The notes: generated from the letters alone by a model not told the origin. A stretch of 18,973 nucleotides of DNA from Bacteroidota bacterium (GCA_023446155.1 JAEXIT010000016.1:1-18973), one strand, 5' to 3'. Shown: positions 7,725 to 15,250, counted from the stretch's first letter. Made by a program: numbers and translations.

Positions 7725-8408
7725 TTATTCTGCACAAAAACATGGGTTCTGACCAAACGTATACGTTAAGGTTATCCCCGAAAAAACATACCAGTCGTTA
7801 CTGTTTAGATTTCCGAATTGTAATCGTTTAAACTGATCGTTTTTGGGATTACTTCCGTCCAAATTATCTGTAAAGGTATAACGCGCACCCACTTCAAGTC
7901 CTAAGATAAGGCTGTCCGTCAGTCTTGTTTTGATACCCGCAATAATCGGAATCCCAAAAGCATTTCGGGAATCGTCTGTACGGGTCGTACCGTTCAATAC
8001 ATACAATTCGTCATAACGGAACAGACTTACTCCTGTTGTAATATATGGAGTGGTCATTGGTCCGGAATCATGTAAATCGAAATCAAAAAAGTTGAATTCG
8101 AGTGCTAAAGATAATTCTTTTACCGAATTTTCAAAGCTGTAACCCCGGTCCTTTCTTCCGGAAACCTTCGAGTCGGCATCACTTGCGCTTATTTTTCCCT
8201 GTGTATAGGAAATCCTGTAGGAATGTCTTTTGCTTCGGTTCCATTTGTATAAAATACCAAAACTAAAGTCTTTCGGCGCAATGTAACTCGTTGGCCCCAC
8301 ATCTCCTACATAGTTGCTTCCGCCTAAAAAAATACCCAGCTCATTAATCTGAGCATGCGAATTTGTGTAGGTGAATACCAGTAAAAATGCAATAAGAATT
8401 CGACTCAT
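7725..8408 (-). CDS. DUF6089/PorG-like outer-membrane protein, probable type IX secretion component
   Basis: With the ATG at 8408 the protein has 227 residues and a clear signal peptide, MSRILIAFLLVFTYTNSHAQ. An upstream in-frame ATG at 8510 would add 34 non-signal residues and is rejected. The mature start, INELGIFLGGSNYVGDVG, followed by YIAPKDFSFGILYKWN and alternating barrel strands, resembles the DUF6089 family that includes PorG of Porphyromonas gingivalis, an outer-membrane protein that contacts the PorK/PorN ring of the type IX secretion system. It ends TLTYTFGQNPCFCAE, with two cysteines. A -7 box lies 17 nt upstream and uppS follows after 4 bp. Assignment rests on recalled family features and the conserved location beside uppS-bamA; the outer-membrane barrel call is firmer than the PorG role. 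Confidence 0.78.
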   Translation of the reverse strand: MSRILIAFLLVFTYTNSHAQINELGIFLGGSNYVGDVGPTSYIAPKDFSFGILYKWNRSKRHSYRISYTQGKISASDADSKVSGRKDRGYSFENSVKELSLALEFNFFDFDLHDSGPMTTPYITTGVSLFRYDELYVLNGTTRTDDSRNAFGIPIIAGIKTRLTDSLILGLEVGARYTFTDNLDGSNPKNDQFKRLQFGNLNSNDWYVFSGITLTYTFGQNPCFCAE

Positions 8409-8425
8409 TTTTCTAAAATAGTGTG

Positions 8426-8433
8426 CAAATATA
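8426..8433 (-). promoter_or_regulatory. Putative -7 promoter box upstream of the PorG-like gene
   Basis: The minus strand reads TATATTTG, an exact match to TAnnTTTG, ending 17 nt before the ATG at 8408. A TTG -33 element is not obvious at the expected spacing. The 152-bp gap after the NAD kinase gene is the largest within the minus-strand cluster, which fits an internal promoter driving porG-like-uppS-bamA-ompH-ompH. The gap also has a weak hairpin (AAACGG/CCGTTT at 8513-8531) that might reduce read-through. Confidence 0.55.
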
Positions 8434-8560
8434 ATAATATTGATTTCTAAACCATTTAATTGCTCGCTTTTTCGGCTTTTTTTTGACGGAGGCGAGTTGG
8501 CATAGAACAATAAAACGGGATATTGCCGTTTCTAGTATGACTTCAATTTCAAAAAATCGT

Positions 8561-9445
8561 TTAATTTCTTTTGTCTTCTCCCCAAAGTAGCTTGTTGCGA
8601 AGTGTTTTTAAGAAACCTTCCTCCGGGAATTCGACCATGTTGATGGTAAATGGGGCTTTTTTAATGTGGATTTCGGTTTCATTGTCGATCGCCTTGGTGC
8701 CGGAATCCAGGGATACCAAAAACTGAGGTTCTCTTCCGGAAACCTTAAGTTTTATTTCGGTATCGTCGGAAATGATTAATGGGCGTACATTTAAGTTGTG
8801 TGGCGCTATCGGCGTGATGATAATACACTTTACTTCCGGTGTGATCACAGGTCCGCCACAACTCAAAGAATAACCGGTGGATCCGGTTGGGGTGGAAATA
8901 ATCAATCCATCTGCCCAATAGGAGGTCAGGTATTCGCCATTCAGACAGGTTTCAATGGTGATCATCGACGTGGTGTCTTTTCGGGAAACGGTGATTTCGT
9001 TCAGGGCGAAATTCAGATCGTAAATATTGCATTCGTCCGGATAACACTCCAGACTTAATAAGGAGCGTTGCGAAATTTTATACTTGCCTTCGAATAATAG
9101 CGGTAGCAAATGTTCGATGGCGTCTTGTTGTACATTGGCTAAAAAACCCAATCGCCCGGCATTGATTCCAACAATCGGGATGTTTTTGTTTTTAACATAG
9201 GTTGCCGCGCGCAACATGGTGCCATCACCGCCAATGCTAATGAAAAATGCAACAGAACTGTCGAGCTGGGTATGGTTGGAAAAGGTTGGATACGACTTGT
9301 CGATAATTCCTTTTTCCAGTAAAGTCGTATGAAAGTCGGCTTCAAAAACCACCTCTGTCTCATAGTTTTTAAAAACATCGAATACTTTATGGATAATCTC
9401 TTCGGTGTTTTTCTGGTAGTAATAACCGTAAATTGCTATTTTCAT
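8561..9445 (-). CDS. nadK: NAD kinase
   Basis: A 294-residue cytoplasmic kinase that phosphorylates NAD to NADP. The diagnostic motifs are GGDG (72-75, in FISIGGDGTMLRAA), NAGRLGFLA (95-103), the NE pair at 149-150 (ALNEITVSR), and PTGSTGYSLSCGGP (186-199). The length is normal. The start lies 9 bp after the CBS-domain gene stop, so these two are likely co-transcribed. A 152-bp gap with a probable promoter separates it from the PorG-like gene. Confidence 0.96.
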   Translation of the reverse strand: MKIAIYGYYYQKNTEEIIHKVFDVFKNYETEVVFEADFHTTLLEKGIIDKSYPTFSNHTQLDSSVAFFISIGGDGTMLRAATYVKNKNIPIVGINAGRLGFLANVQQDAIEHLLPLLFEGKYKISQRSLLSLECYPDECNIYDLNFALNEITVSRKDTTSMITIETCLNGEYLTSYWADGLIISTPTGSTGYSLSCGGPVITPEVKCIIITPIAPHNLNVRPLIISDDTEIKLKVSGREPQFLVSLDSGTKAIDNETEIHIKKAPFTINMVEFPEEGFLKTLRNKLLWGEDKRN

Positions 9446-9454
9446 ACGTATCTT

Positions 9455-10114
9455 TTATATGTTTAAATATTTGTCCAGGTAATCCGATCGGTCTTTGAGG
9501 TTGTTCAGATAGGCATCTTCCTGATGTTCGGAAACGATTTCATAATTGTAACGACGGAAGGTCTGAATAATTTCGTTTAAACCGCCAAGGCTTATTTTTA
9601 CTGTAATCTGAACGCGGTCCATTTCGGCTTTCGAAATAAATAGCCCCAATATCCGGGCATTGTTGGTTTCGACAATCTGACTGATTTCGCTCATGCTGTA
9701 GTCTTCTGCGCCTTTTTCGACAATCAGAATACCGCCTTCTTCCCGTAAGAAAGGCGTTTCATGGAAAAAACGGATGATGTCGTCCATTTCGTAATACCCC
9801 AGATAGTTGTTGTCGTTGTCGAGAACCGGAACCAAATTGGTTTCGTTTTTGGCAAAAACTTCGAGAACATCCAGCCACATGGTGTCTTTTCGGGCGAAAA
9901 AGCGTTCGAACGTATACCGGAAATCACCGATTTTCATATCGTGATCCAGTAATTCCACATCGTGTGCGCCAATGCATCCAATATAAACGCCATTTTCAAC
10001 GATCGGAAAATGACTGTACGGGAATTCCAGAAAAAGGTCTTGTGCCGTTTCGATACTTTCGTCGGTGCAAAGTGGATTGATCTCCTTGATGATATAATCG
10101 GAAATTTCAGTCAT
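9455..10114 (-). CDS. CBS-domain protein with a C-terminal ACT-like region
   Basis: A 219-residue soluble protein. Two CBS motifs are visible: about residues 5-60 (DYIIKEINPLCTDESIETAQDLF, then SHFPIVENGVYIGCIGAHDVE) and about 68-125 (RKDTMWLDVLEVFAKNETNLVPVLDNDNNYLGYYEMDDII). The remaining part (about 128-219) has an ACT-like strand-helix pattern (GGILIVEKGAEDYSMSEISQIVETNNARILGLFIS... VQITVKISL). CBS pairs commonly bind adenosine nucleotides, so the protein may sense a ligand such as ATP, AMP or NAD. Being 9 bp upstream of NAD kinase makes a link to nucleotide status attractive, but this is inference. It is the first gene of the minus-strand cluster and diverges from pdxJ. Confidence 0.88.
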   Translation of the reverse strand: MTEISDYIIKEINPLCTDESIETAQDLFLEFPYSHFPIVENGVYIGCIGAHDVELLDHDMKIGDFRYTFERFFARKDTMWLDVLEVFAKNETNLVPVLDNDNNYLGYYEMDDIIRFFHETPFLREEGGILIVEKGAEDYSMSEISQIVETNNARILGLFISKAEMDRVQITVKISLGGLNEIIQTFRRYNYEIVSEHQEDAYLNNLKDRSDYLDKYLNI

Positions 10115-10183
10115 GGTAAGCGGGTCTTATAATCGAATGCAAAATAATCAAAAATTAGGATATTACCGCTTAATTATACTTTG

Positions 10184-10191
10184 TATTTTTG
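10184..10191 (+). promoter_or_regulatory. Putative -7 promoter box of pdxJ
   Basis: TATTTTTG matches TAnnTTTG and lies 18 nt before the pdxJ ATG, in the 95-bp divergent gap between the CBS gene and pdxJ. No clear TTG -33 element is visible at about 19 bp upstream. On the opposite strand, towards the CBS gene, only an imperfect box (TTATTTTG) is seen. Confidence 0.5.
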
Positions 10192-10209
10192 TGGGAAAAT
10201 AGATTGATT

Positions 10210-10923
10210 ATGACAAAACTTTCAGTAAATATTAATAAAATAGCGACGTTGCGAAACTCGCGAGGCGGTAATGTGCCCAACTTGTTGCAGGTGGCTATAG
10301 ATATTCAGAAATTTGGAGGGCAAGGAATTACGGTTCATCCCAGACCGGACGAAAGACATATTCGCTATCAGGATGCGCGCGATTTGGTTGCTGTTGTGCA
10401 TACCGAATATAATATTGAAGGGAATCCGGTAAAGAAATTTATGGATCTGGTTTTGGAAACCAAACCGACTCAGGTGACATTAGTGCCGGATGCAGACGAT
10501 GCGCTGACGTCAAATGCCGGATGGGATACCCTTAAAAATAAAGATTTTTTAAAAGAAGTGATAACCGAGTTTAAACGCAACGGAATCCGAACGTCTATTT
10601 TTGTCGATCCGGTGCTGGAAATGGTAGCGGGTGCCAAAGAAACCGGAACCGATCGGATTGAATTGTATACCGAGGCGTTTGCACACGAATACGGTTTGGG
10701 GAATCCCAACGGTATCGAACCCTATGCGGCGGCGGCGGCTTTGGCCAACGAACTGGATTTGGGGATTAATGCCGGACACGATCTGAGTTTGGATAATATC
10801 AAATTCTTTAAAGAAAATATACCGGGATTGTTAGAGGTTTCGATTGGACATGCACTGATTTCGGAATCGATTTACCTTGGGTTGGAAAATGTAGTGAATA
10901 TGTATTTACAACGAATGAAATAA
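10210..10923 (+). CDS. pdxJ: Pyridoxine 5'-phosphate synthase
   Basis: With the ATG at 10210 the protein has 237 residues, close to the family's usual 240. The start MTKLSVNINKIATLRNSRGG is the expected first strand and substrate loop. A TTG at 10189 lies inside the probable promoter and is not used. Visible motifs are ITVHPRPDERHI (40-51, with H43 and R45) and the later INAGHDLSLDN and VSIGHALISES phosphate-binding segments. PdxJ condenses deoxyxylulose 5-phosphate with aminoacetone 3-phosphate to form pyridoxine phosphate in the DXP-dependent vitamin B6 route. The stop overlaps the next ATG by one base (TAATG), so it is translationally linked to the alpha/beta hydrolase. Confidence 0.96.
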   Translation: MTKLSVNINKIATLRNSRGGNVPNLLQVAIDIQKFGGQGITVHPRPDERHIRYQDARDLVAVVHTEYNIEGNPVKKFMDLVLETKPTQVTLVPDADDALTSNAGWDTLKNKDFLKEVITEFKRNGIRTSIFVDPVLEMVAGAKETGTDRIELYTEAFAHEYGLGNPNGIEPYAAAAALANELDLGINAGHDLSLDNIKFFKENIPGLLEVSIGHALISESIYLGLENVVNMYLQRMK

Positions 10924-11690
10924 TGAGTTTGTATTCAAGAATTGAAGGGACGGGTAAGCCATTGCTTATTATTCATGGTTTTCTGGGAATGTCGGACAAC
11001 TGGAAAACATTGGGAACCCAGTTTGCGGCCGAAGGCTACGAAGTACATGCGCTGGACATGCGAAACCACGGAAAAAGTTTTCACTCGGAGGACTTTAGTT
11101 ATCAATTGATGGCCGATGATGTGTATGAATATTGTCGGCAGCACAATCTGACGCATATTGATCTTTTAGGGCATTCCATGGGGGGTAAGGTGGCGATGCT
11201 AATCGCGGTTAACTATCCGGAATTGGTGGATAAACTGGTTGTGGCGGATATCGGTCCAAAGCAATATGCGCCGCATCATCAGGATATTTTAAAAGGTTTA
11301 AGTGCGGTCGATTTTTCTCAAAAACCAGGTAGAAGTGAGGTGGAAGCGATTGTGGAAACCTATATCCCGGATTTCGGAACACGTCAGTTCCTATTGAAAA
11401 ACCTCTATTGGAAAGAACCCGGGCAATTGGCATTCCGATTTAACCTGGACGTGTTTTTGAGAAATCAGGAAGTGATAGGAGAATCGTTGCCGTATGAAGG
11501 ACATTTCGAGAAGCCGGTACTGTTTTTAAAAGGGGAAAACTCAGGATATATTAAAAGCGAGGATATAACACTGATCGAACACCATTTTCCGTTTTTCAAA
11601 ATGGAAACGATTCAAAATGCCGGTCACTGGTTACACGCCGAAAATCCTACCGCTTTTTTTGCCGCAGTAAATTCATTCTTAAAGGCTTAA
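10923..11690 (+). CDS. Alpha/beta hydrolase, YbfF-like esterase
   Basis: A 255-residue cytoplasmic protein with a complete alpha/beta-hydrolase layout: oxyanion region IHGFLGMSDNW (17-27), DMRNHGKS (45-52), nucleophile S85 in GHSMGG, a likely acid in the VVADIGP segment or a later Asp/Glu, and catalytic H235 in AGHWLHAE. The DxRNHG and HGFLGxxDNW motifs are typical of the YbfF-like esterase branch, whose members cleave short acyl esters or thioesters. The physiological substrate is unknown. The ATG overlaps the pdxJ stop, so it is the second gene of that operon; any link to vitamin B6 is unproven. An AU-rich hairpin terminator follows. Confidence 0.9.
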   Translation: MSLYSRIEGTGKPLLIIHGFLGMSDNWKTLGTQFAAEGYEVHALDMRNHGKSFHSEDFSYQLMADDVYEYCRQHNLTHIDLLGHSMGGKVAMLIAVNYPELVDKLVVADIGPKQYAPHHQDILKGLSAVDFSQKPGRSEVEAIVETYIPDFGTRQFLLKNLYWKEPGQLAFRFNLDVFLRNQEVIGESLPYEGHFEKPVLFLKGENSGYIKSEDITLIEHHFPFFKMETIQNAGHWLHAENPTAFFAAVNSFLKA

Positions 11691-11718
11691 ATTTAAAAGG
11701 TTCTTAATATACAGGAAT

Positions 11719-11744
11719 AAATATTATGAGTGCATAATATTTTT
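11719..11744 (+). terminator. AU-rich terminator after the pdxJ-hydrolase operon
   Basis: A perfect 10-bp stem AAATATTATG/CATAATATTT (11719-11728 with 11733-11742) has a 4-nt loop and leads into five T residues (11740-11744). The low GC content makes the stem weaker than the others in the window, but the position, 28 bp after the stop, is right. Confidence 0.65.
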
Positions 11745-11754
11745 CTTAAAAAAA

Positions 11755-11784
11755 TTGTAAAATCCATATTTTGTTATAAATTTG
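11755..11784 (+). promoter_or_regulatory. Promoter of the FadL-like / SGNH lipoprotein operon
   Basis: A TTG at 11755-11757 (-33) and TAAATTTG at 11777-11784 (-7) are separated by 19 bp, which matches the Bacteroidota promoter layout. Transcription would start near 11790, giving a leader of about 45 nt before the ATG at 11835. Confidence 0.7.
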
Positions 11785-11834
11785 ATATAATCAATATTTG
11801 AACGTAACAAATAAAACTAACACATTTTTAACTT

Positions 11835-13088
11835 ATGAGAAAACTGCTATCTTTAACATTGTTAGCTCTGGCTTCCTCAAGTGCTTTTGCAGGCGGGTAT
11901 CGGGTGAGCCTTCAAGGACAGAAGCAATTGGCAATGGGACATACGGGAGTTGCTGTTGTAAATAGTGCAGAGGTATTGTTCTTTAATCCGGCGGGGATGT
12001 CCTACCTGAAAGATCGATTTAATGTCTCTGTTGGTGCTAATATCCTTACAGCAAAAACAAAATTCCAGAATGAAATGTACAACTGGAATGCTTCTACAAG
12101 TAATACCGGAACCCCTTTCAATATTTATGCTTCTTACCGAATAACCGACTGGCTTTCTGCCGGAATCGCGGTGTATACACCATATGGTAGTGAGGTGGCC
12201 TGGGATCAGGATTGGCAGGGGGCTCATTTAGTGAATAAAATCGATTTGAAATCGTTTTATGTTCAGCCAACCATCTCATTAAAAGTAAACGAGTATTTTA
12301 GTGTAGGTGGTGGTCCTATCTATGTGAACGGTTCGGTTGAATTCAATAGAAACCTGTTCCGTGGTGAGAATATTACCGATGCTAACGGAAATCGTCCGGA
12401 TGTAACATTGGATGCTAAAGGAATCACCGGATGGGGATATAACGTAGGTTTTATGTTTAACCCAACCAACAAAATGCGTTTAGGGGTGAACTACCGTTCT
12501 AAAATCGTAATGGAAGCTCGTGATGGCGATGCTACGTTCCACGATATCCCGGCGTTTTTACAAGGGACTTTAACGAATACGCGATTTAATGCCGATCTAC
12601 CGTTGCCAGCTGAATTAACAGCAGGTTTGTCGTACCAGATTACCGATAAATTCCTGGTAGCATTCGATATCAACAGAGCCATGTGGAGTGCATACAAAGC
12701 ATTGGTAGTTGAGTTCGCTAATGGTGCTCCAACGTCTGTCAACCCGAGAAATTATAAAGATGCAACTACCTACAGAGTGGGAGCACAATATAAAGCGAAT
12801 GAGAAATTTACATTCCGTGCCGGATGGTACCATGACGAAAGTCCGGTTCAGGATGGTTATTTCGCTCCGGAAACACCAAGAAACAGTTCTATGGGATATA
12901 CGGGTGGTTTAACCTATCAGGTCGGAAAACGTTTTGGTATTGATGTTTCATTCCTTTACCTGCATTTCGACGAAGTGGATAACAGTTATGATCACTATAC
13001 AGAAGGTGCTAACCAAAATGTTAGTTTTGGTGGAACGTACAAATCATCAGTGTTTTCACCAGGTTTAGGGGTAACATATAGCTTCTAA
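11835..13088 (+). CDS. OmpP1/FadL/TodX family outer-membrane transport protein
   Basis: A 417-residue protein with a signal peptide (MRKLLSLTLLALASSSAFA, residues 1-19). The mature N-terminus GGYRVSLQGQKQLAMG, followed by HTGVAVVNSAEVLFFNPAGM (36-55), is the FadL-type hatch and first strand, including the conserved NPAG motif. The rest is rich in aromatic, amphipathic beta strands and ends GVTYSF with a terminal phenylalanine, as expected for a BAM-inserted barrel. Family members let long-chain fatty acids or other hydrophobic compounds pass through a lateral opening. It shares a 35-bp gap with an SGNH/GDSL lipoprotein gene downstream and has a good promoter upstream. The exact substrate cannot be read from the sequence. 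Confidence 0.93.
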   Translation: MRKLLSLTLLALASSSAFAGGYRVSLQGQKQLAMGHTGVAVVNSAEVLFFNPAGMSYLKDRFNVSVGANILTAKTKFQNEMYNWNASTSNTGTPFNIYASYRITDWLSAGIAVYTPYGSEVAWDQDWQGAHLVNKIDLKSFYVQPTISLKVNEYFSVGGGPIYVNGSVEFNRNLFRGENITDANGNRPDVTLDAKGITGWGYNVGFMFNPTNKMRLGVNYRSKIVMEARDGDATFHDIPAFLQGTLTNTRFNADLPLPAELTAGLSYQITDKFLVAFDINRAMWSAYKALVVEFANGAPTSVNPRNYKDATTYRVGAQYKANEKFTFRAGWYHDESPVQDGYFAPETPRNSSMGYTGGLTYQVGKRFGIDVSFLYLHFDEVDNSYDHYTEGANQNVSFGGTYKSSVFSPGLGVTYSF

Positions 13089-13123
13089 ATCTTAATGGTC
13101 TAATCTTTTTATCGGAATTTAAC

Positions 13124-14701
13124 ATGAAAAATAAATTTATATATTTTGCCGTTTTGGCCGCATTAGGATTGGCATCCTGTGAGCCGGAATTTGAAAACGA
13201 GGTGAGCAATGCGAGTTACTCGGCCGGAGATGCTGACTTTAGTTCGTATGTGGCTATCGGAAATTCATTGACTTCGGGTTATATGGATGGTACGGTATCC
13301 CGAGTAGGACAACAATACTCTTTCCCGAATATCCTGGCACACCAGTTTGCGGTTGTAGGTGGTGGTGAATTTACACAGCCATCTTATGCAGAAGATACCG
13401 GGAATCTTGGTGGTTTGTTGATTAACGGACAACCGTTTCCTAGCGCTCAGGCAAATGCATTTCCAACACGTTTGATCATCAATGCATCTGTTGGAGGGCC
13501 TCAAAATATTGCCGGAACCTCAACAATCAACGTAAGTCCATCTACATTACAAGCTACGGCTTATAACAATATGGGAGTGCCCGGAGCAAAAACCTTTCAT
13601 TTAACCTTACAGGGATATGGAAATATCGCTAATTTGGCGACCGGAACTGCAAATCCGTACTTTGTACGTCATGCGGTAACACCTAACTCAACGGTGATTG
13701 GTGATGCGATGACTAAAAATCCGACGTTCTTTACCAACTGGATAGGAAATAATGATGTGTTAGGATATGCAACCAATGGAGGTGCGGGTTCTACTTCAGG
13801 AACCGGTTCGGCGGATATTACACCGTCTGCTGTGTTTTCTATGGCCTATGGCGCTATCATCGACCAGTTAACGGCTAACGGTGCTAAAGGGGTTGTCGCT
13901 ACAATTCCTTCGGTAACGGCGATTCCGTTTTTTACTACCGTTCCGTACAATCCGATCACGGCTGCTTTATTGGCAAGTCCGGCAGATCCTACCGGTACGG
14001 GAACAATTCAGGCGTTAAATACACAATTATACGGTCCGCTTAAACAGGCTTTAACTGCTTTTGGTGCGGGTGATCGTGTTAACCTGCTTTCGGCAACGGG
14101 TCAGAATCCATTGTTGATTAAAGATGAAACATTAACGAATCTTTCAGCGCAGTTAACAGCGGCATTTACGCCAACATTAGGTCCAACATTGGCAGCGCAA
14201 TACGGGCAAATCTTCGGACAAGCGAGACAAACTACGAATAATGATTTGGTATTGTTAACAACCAGAACAGCTATCGGAACAGCTCCGGCTGGAATCCCGG
14301 CGCCACTGGATAAATACGGTATTACATTCCCATTGGAAGACAAACATATTTTGATCCCGTCTGAAAAAGATGCGATTGCGGCAGCAACTACCGATTTTAA
14401 CAATATTATCCGTGCAAAAGCTGCTGCTAAAAACCTGGCTGTTGCCGATATGAATGCAATCATGAACCAATTGGTAAGTGGATTGCGAGTGGAAGACGGT
14501 CAGATTTATACGGCGAACTATTTTAGTACGGCTGGTGTTAATACTGTATTGTTCTCATTAGACGGGGTGCACCCGAATGCTAGAGGATATGCGGTTATTG
14601 CGAATGAGGTAATCAAAGTGATCAACAACTACTACCATGCGAAATTACCATTGGTAAGCGCCGGAACTTATCCGGGAGCAACTATTTTGATTGAAAATTA
14701 A
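13124..14701 (+). CDS. SGNH/GDSL-family hydrolase lipoprotein
   Basis: A 525-residue protein with a lipoprotein signal peptide: hydrophobic stretch and lipobox LASC, with C19 as the lipidated residue followed by EPEFENE. SGNH blocks are visible: block I as AIGNSLTSG (44-52, nucleophile S48); a candidate Gly block MGVPGAK (150-156); block III as WIGNND (206-211); and block V as LDGVHPNARGYAVIA (479-493), with D480 and H483 completing the likely catalytic triad. The spacing between blocks is larger than in small GDSL esterases, with long Ala/Thr/Gly-rich insertions. It is probably an envelope-anchored esterase or lipase. It follows a FadL-like channel gene by 35 bp and ends at a strong terminator, so the pair may release and take up acyl chains; this is inference. 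Confidence 0.9.
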   Translation: MKNKFIYFAVLAALGLASCEPEFENEVSNASYSAGDADFSSYVAIGNSLTSGYMDGTVSRVGQQYSFPNILAHQFAVVGGGEFTQPSYAEDTGNLGGLLINGQPFPSAQANAFPTRLIINASVGGPQNIAGTSTINVSPSTLQATAYNNMGVPGAKTFHLTLQGYGNIANLATGTANPYFVRHAVTPNSTVIGDAMTKNPTFFTNWIGNNDVLGYATNGGAGSTSGTGSADITPSAVFSMAYGAIIDQLTANGAKGVVATIPSVTAIPFFTTVPYNPITAALLASPADPTGTGTIQALNTQLYGPLKQALTAFGAGDRVNLLSATGQNPLLIKDETLTNLSAQLTAAFTPTLGPTLAAQYGQIFGQARQTTNNDLVLLTTRTAIGTAPAGIPAPLDKYGITFPLEDKHILIPSEKDAIAAATTDFNNIIRAKAAAKNLAVADMNAIMNQLVSGLRVEDGQIYTANYFSTAGVNTVLFSLDGVHPNARGYAVIANEVIKVINNYYHAKLPLVSAGTYPGATILIEN

Positions 14702-14724
14702 AACGCTGTAAGGCATTACACTAT

Positions 14725-14753
14725 AAAAAGCACTGATTATTCAGTGCTTTTTT
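14725..14753 (+). terminator. Terminator after the SGNH lipoprotein gene
   Basis: A perfect 12-bp stem (14725-14736 with 14741-14752; core AAGCACTGA/TCAGTGCTT) with a 4-nt TTAT loop ends in a T-run reaching 14753. It lies 24 bp after the lipoprotein stop and 34 bp before the next ATG. Confidence 0.9.
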
Positions 14754-14787
14754 ATATTTTTATAACACGAAAACGAAACCAAATAAT

Positions 14788-15126
14788 ATGAATTTACTTG
14801 TTAGACTCCTCTTAACCACCATCCTTGTTGTGGTATTGGCTAAATTTTTACCGGGTGTTACGGTAGATAGCATCAAAACAGCACTTATTGTGGCTGTAGT
14901 TTTGGCTTTGCTGAATACGTTTTTAAAGCCCATTCTGGTGTTTTTTACCTTGCCGGTGACGGTGATAACACTGGGATTATTCCTGTTGGTGATCAATGCG
15001 GTGATGATTTTAATCTGTGATTATCTGATCGATGGCTTCGAAGTGAAATCGTTTGTAAGCGCTTTACTTTTTAGTATTGTCCTTTCCGTTTGTCAGTGGT
15101 TACTGAATCTTTTTGTGAAAGACTAA
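14788..15126 (+). CDS. Phage holin family 4 / YvlD-like small membrane protein
   Basis: A 112-residue, almost entirely hydrophobic protein with about four transmembrane helices (about residues 3-20, 30-50, 55-82 and 88-108). It has the signature of the YvlD-like 'holin 4' superfamily: a Pro-Gly after the first helix (FLPGVTVDS), LLNTFLKPILVFFTLPVTVITLGLF, and a short polar loop before the last helix. Despite the name these are usually chromosomal inner-membrane proteins of unknown function, and no phage gene is near. The gene stands alone between a strong terminator upstream and the tig promoter region downstream. Confidence 0.88.
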   Translation: MNLLVRLLLTTILVVVLAKFLPGVTVDSIKTALIVAVVLALLNTFLKPILVFFTLPVTVITLGLFLLVINAVMILICDYLIDGFEVKSFVSALLFSIVLSVCQWLLNLFVKD

Positions 15127-15153
15127 AGTAGAAAACGCGATTTTAAAAGATAT

Positions 15154-15186
15154 TTTTTAGCTTATTGAGATACAATAAGTTAAAAA
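15154..15186. repeat. Imperfect inverted repeat downstream of the YvlD-like gene
   Basis: CTTATTG (15161-15167) and CAATAAG (15173-15179) form a perfect 7-bp stem with a 5-nt loop. After one G:T position the pairing continues with TTTTTTA against TAAAAA. No T-tract follows on the plus strand, so a standard terminator is doubtful. It lies just upstream of the tig promoter and could be a protein-binding dyad or a weak terminator. Confidence 0.5.
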
Positions 15187-15187
15187 C

Positions 15188-15218
15188 TTGGTTGGGTTGT
15201 AAAAAATATATAATTTTG
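15188..15218 (+). promoter_or_regulatory. Promoter of tig
   Basis: A TTG at 15188-15190 (-33) is followed after 20 bp by TAATTTTG (15211-15218), which matches the -7 consensus TAnnTTTG. The transcript would start near 15224, about 25 nt before the tig ATG. An 8-bp inverted repeat (15192-15199 and 15219-15226) flanks the -7 box. Confidence 0.7.
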
Positions 15219-15226
15219 CAACCCAA
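15192..15226. promoter_or_regulatory. Inverted repeat flanking the tig -7 box (candidate operator)
   Basis: TTGGGTTG (15192-15199) and CAACCCAA (15219-15226) are perfect 8-bp arms separated by 19 bp that contain the -7 box. Centre-to-centre spacing is 27 bp. The placement suits a repressor site, but a chance repeat in AT-rich DNA is possible. Confidence 0.4.
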
Positions 15227-15250
15227 TTTTAGTATGTAAAAAATAAAATA

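Noticed and set aside
8409..8510. Longer PorG-like N-terminus from an ATG at 8510
   Set aside because: The added residues are polar and non-signal, and the extension covers the probable -7 box.
8513..8531. Possible terminator after NAD kinase (AAACGG/CCGTTT hairpin, minus strand)
   Set aside because: The stem has only 6 bp and the following T-run is short and interrupted, so it is too weak to list as a terminator.
10189..10209. Upstream TTG start for PdxJ
   Set aside because: It overlaps the probable -7 box. The ATG at 10210 begins exactly at the conserved first strand of the enzyme.
14101..14463. Minus-strand open frame of 120 codons inside the SGNH lipoprotein gene
   Set aside because: It is a shadow of a long real gene whose composition is Ala/Thr/Gly-rich. 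The sense frame has a signal peptide and catalytic blocks; the antisense has no recognisable feature.
14788..15126. A prophage remnant suggested by the 'phage holin' family name
   Set aside because: The YvlD-like family is mostly chromosomal, and no lysis, structural or integrase gene is nearby.
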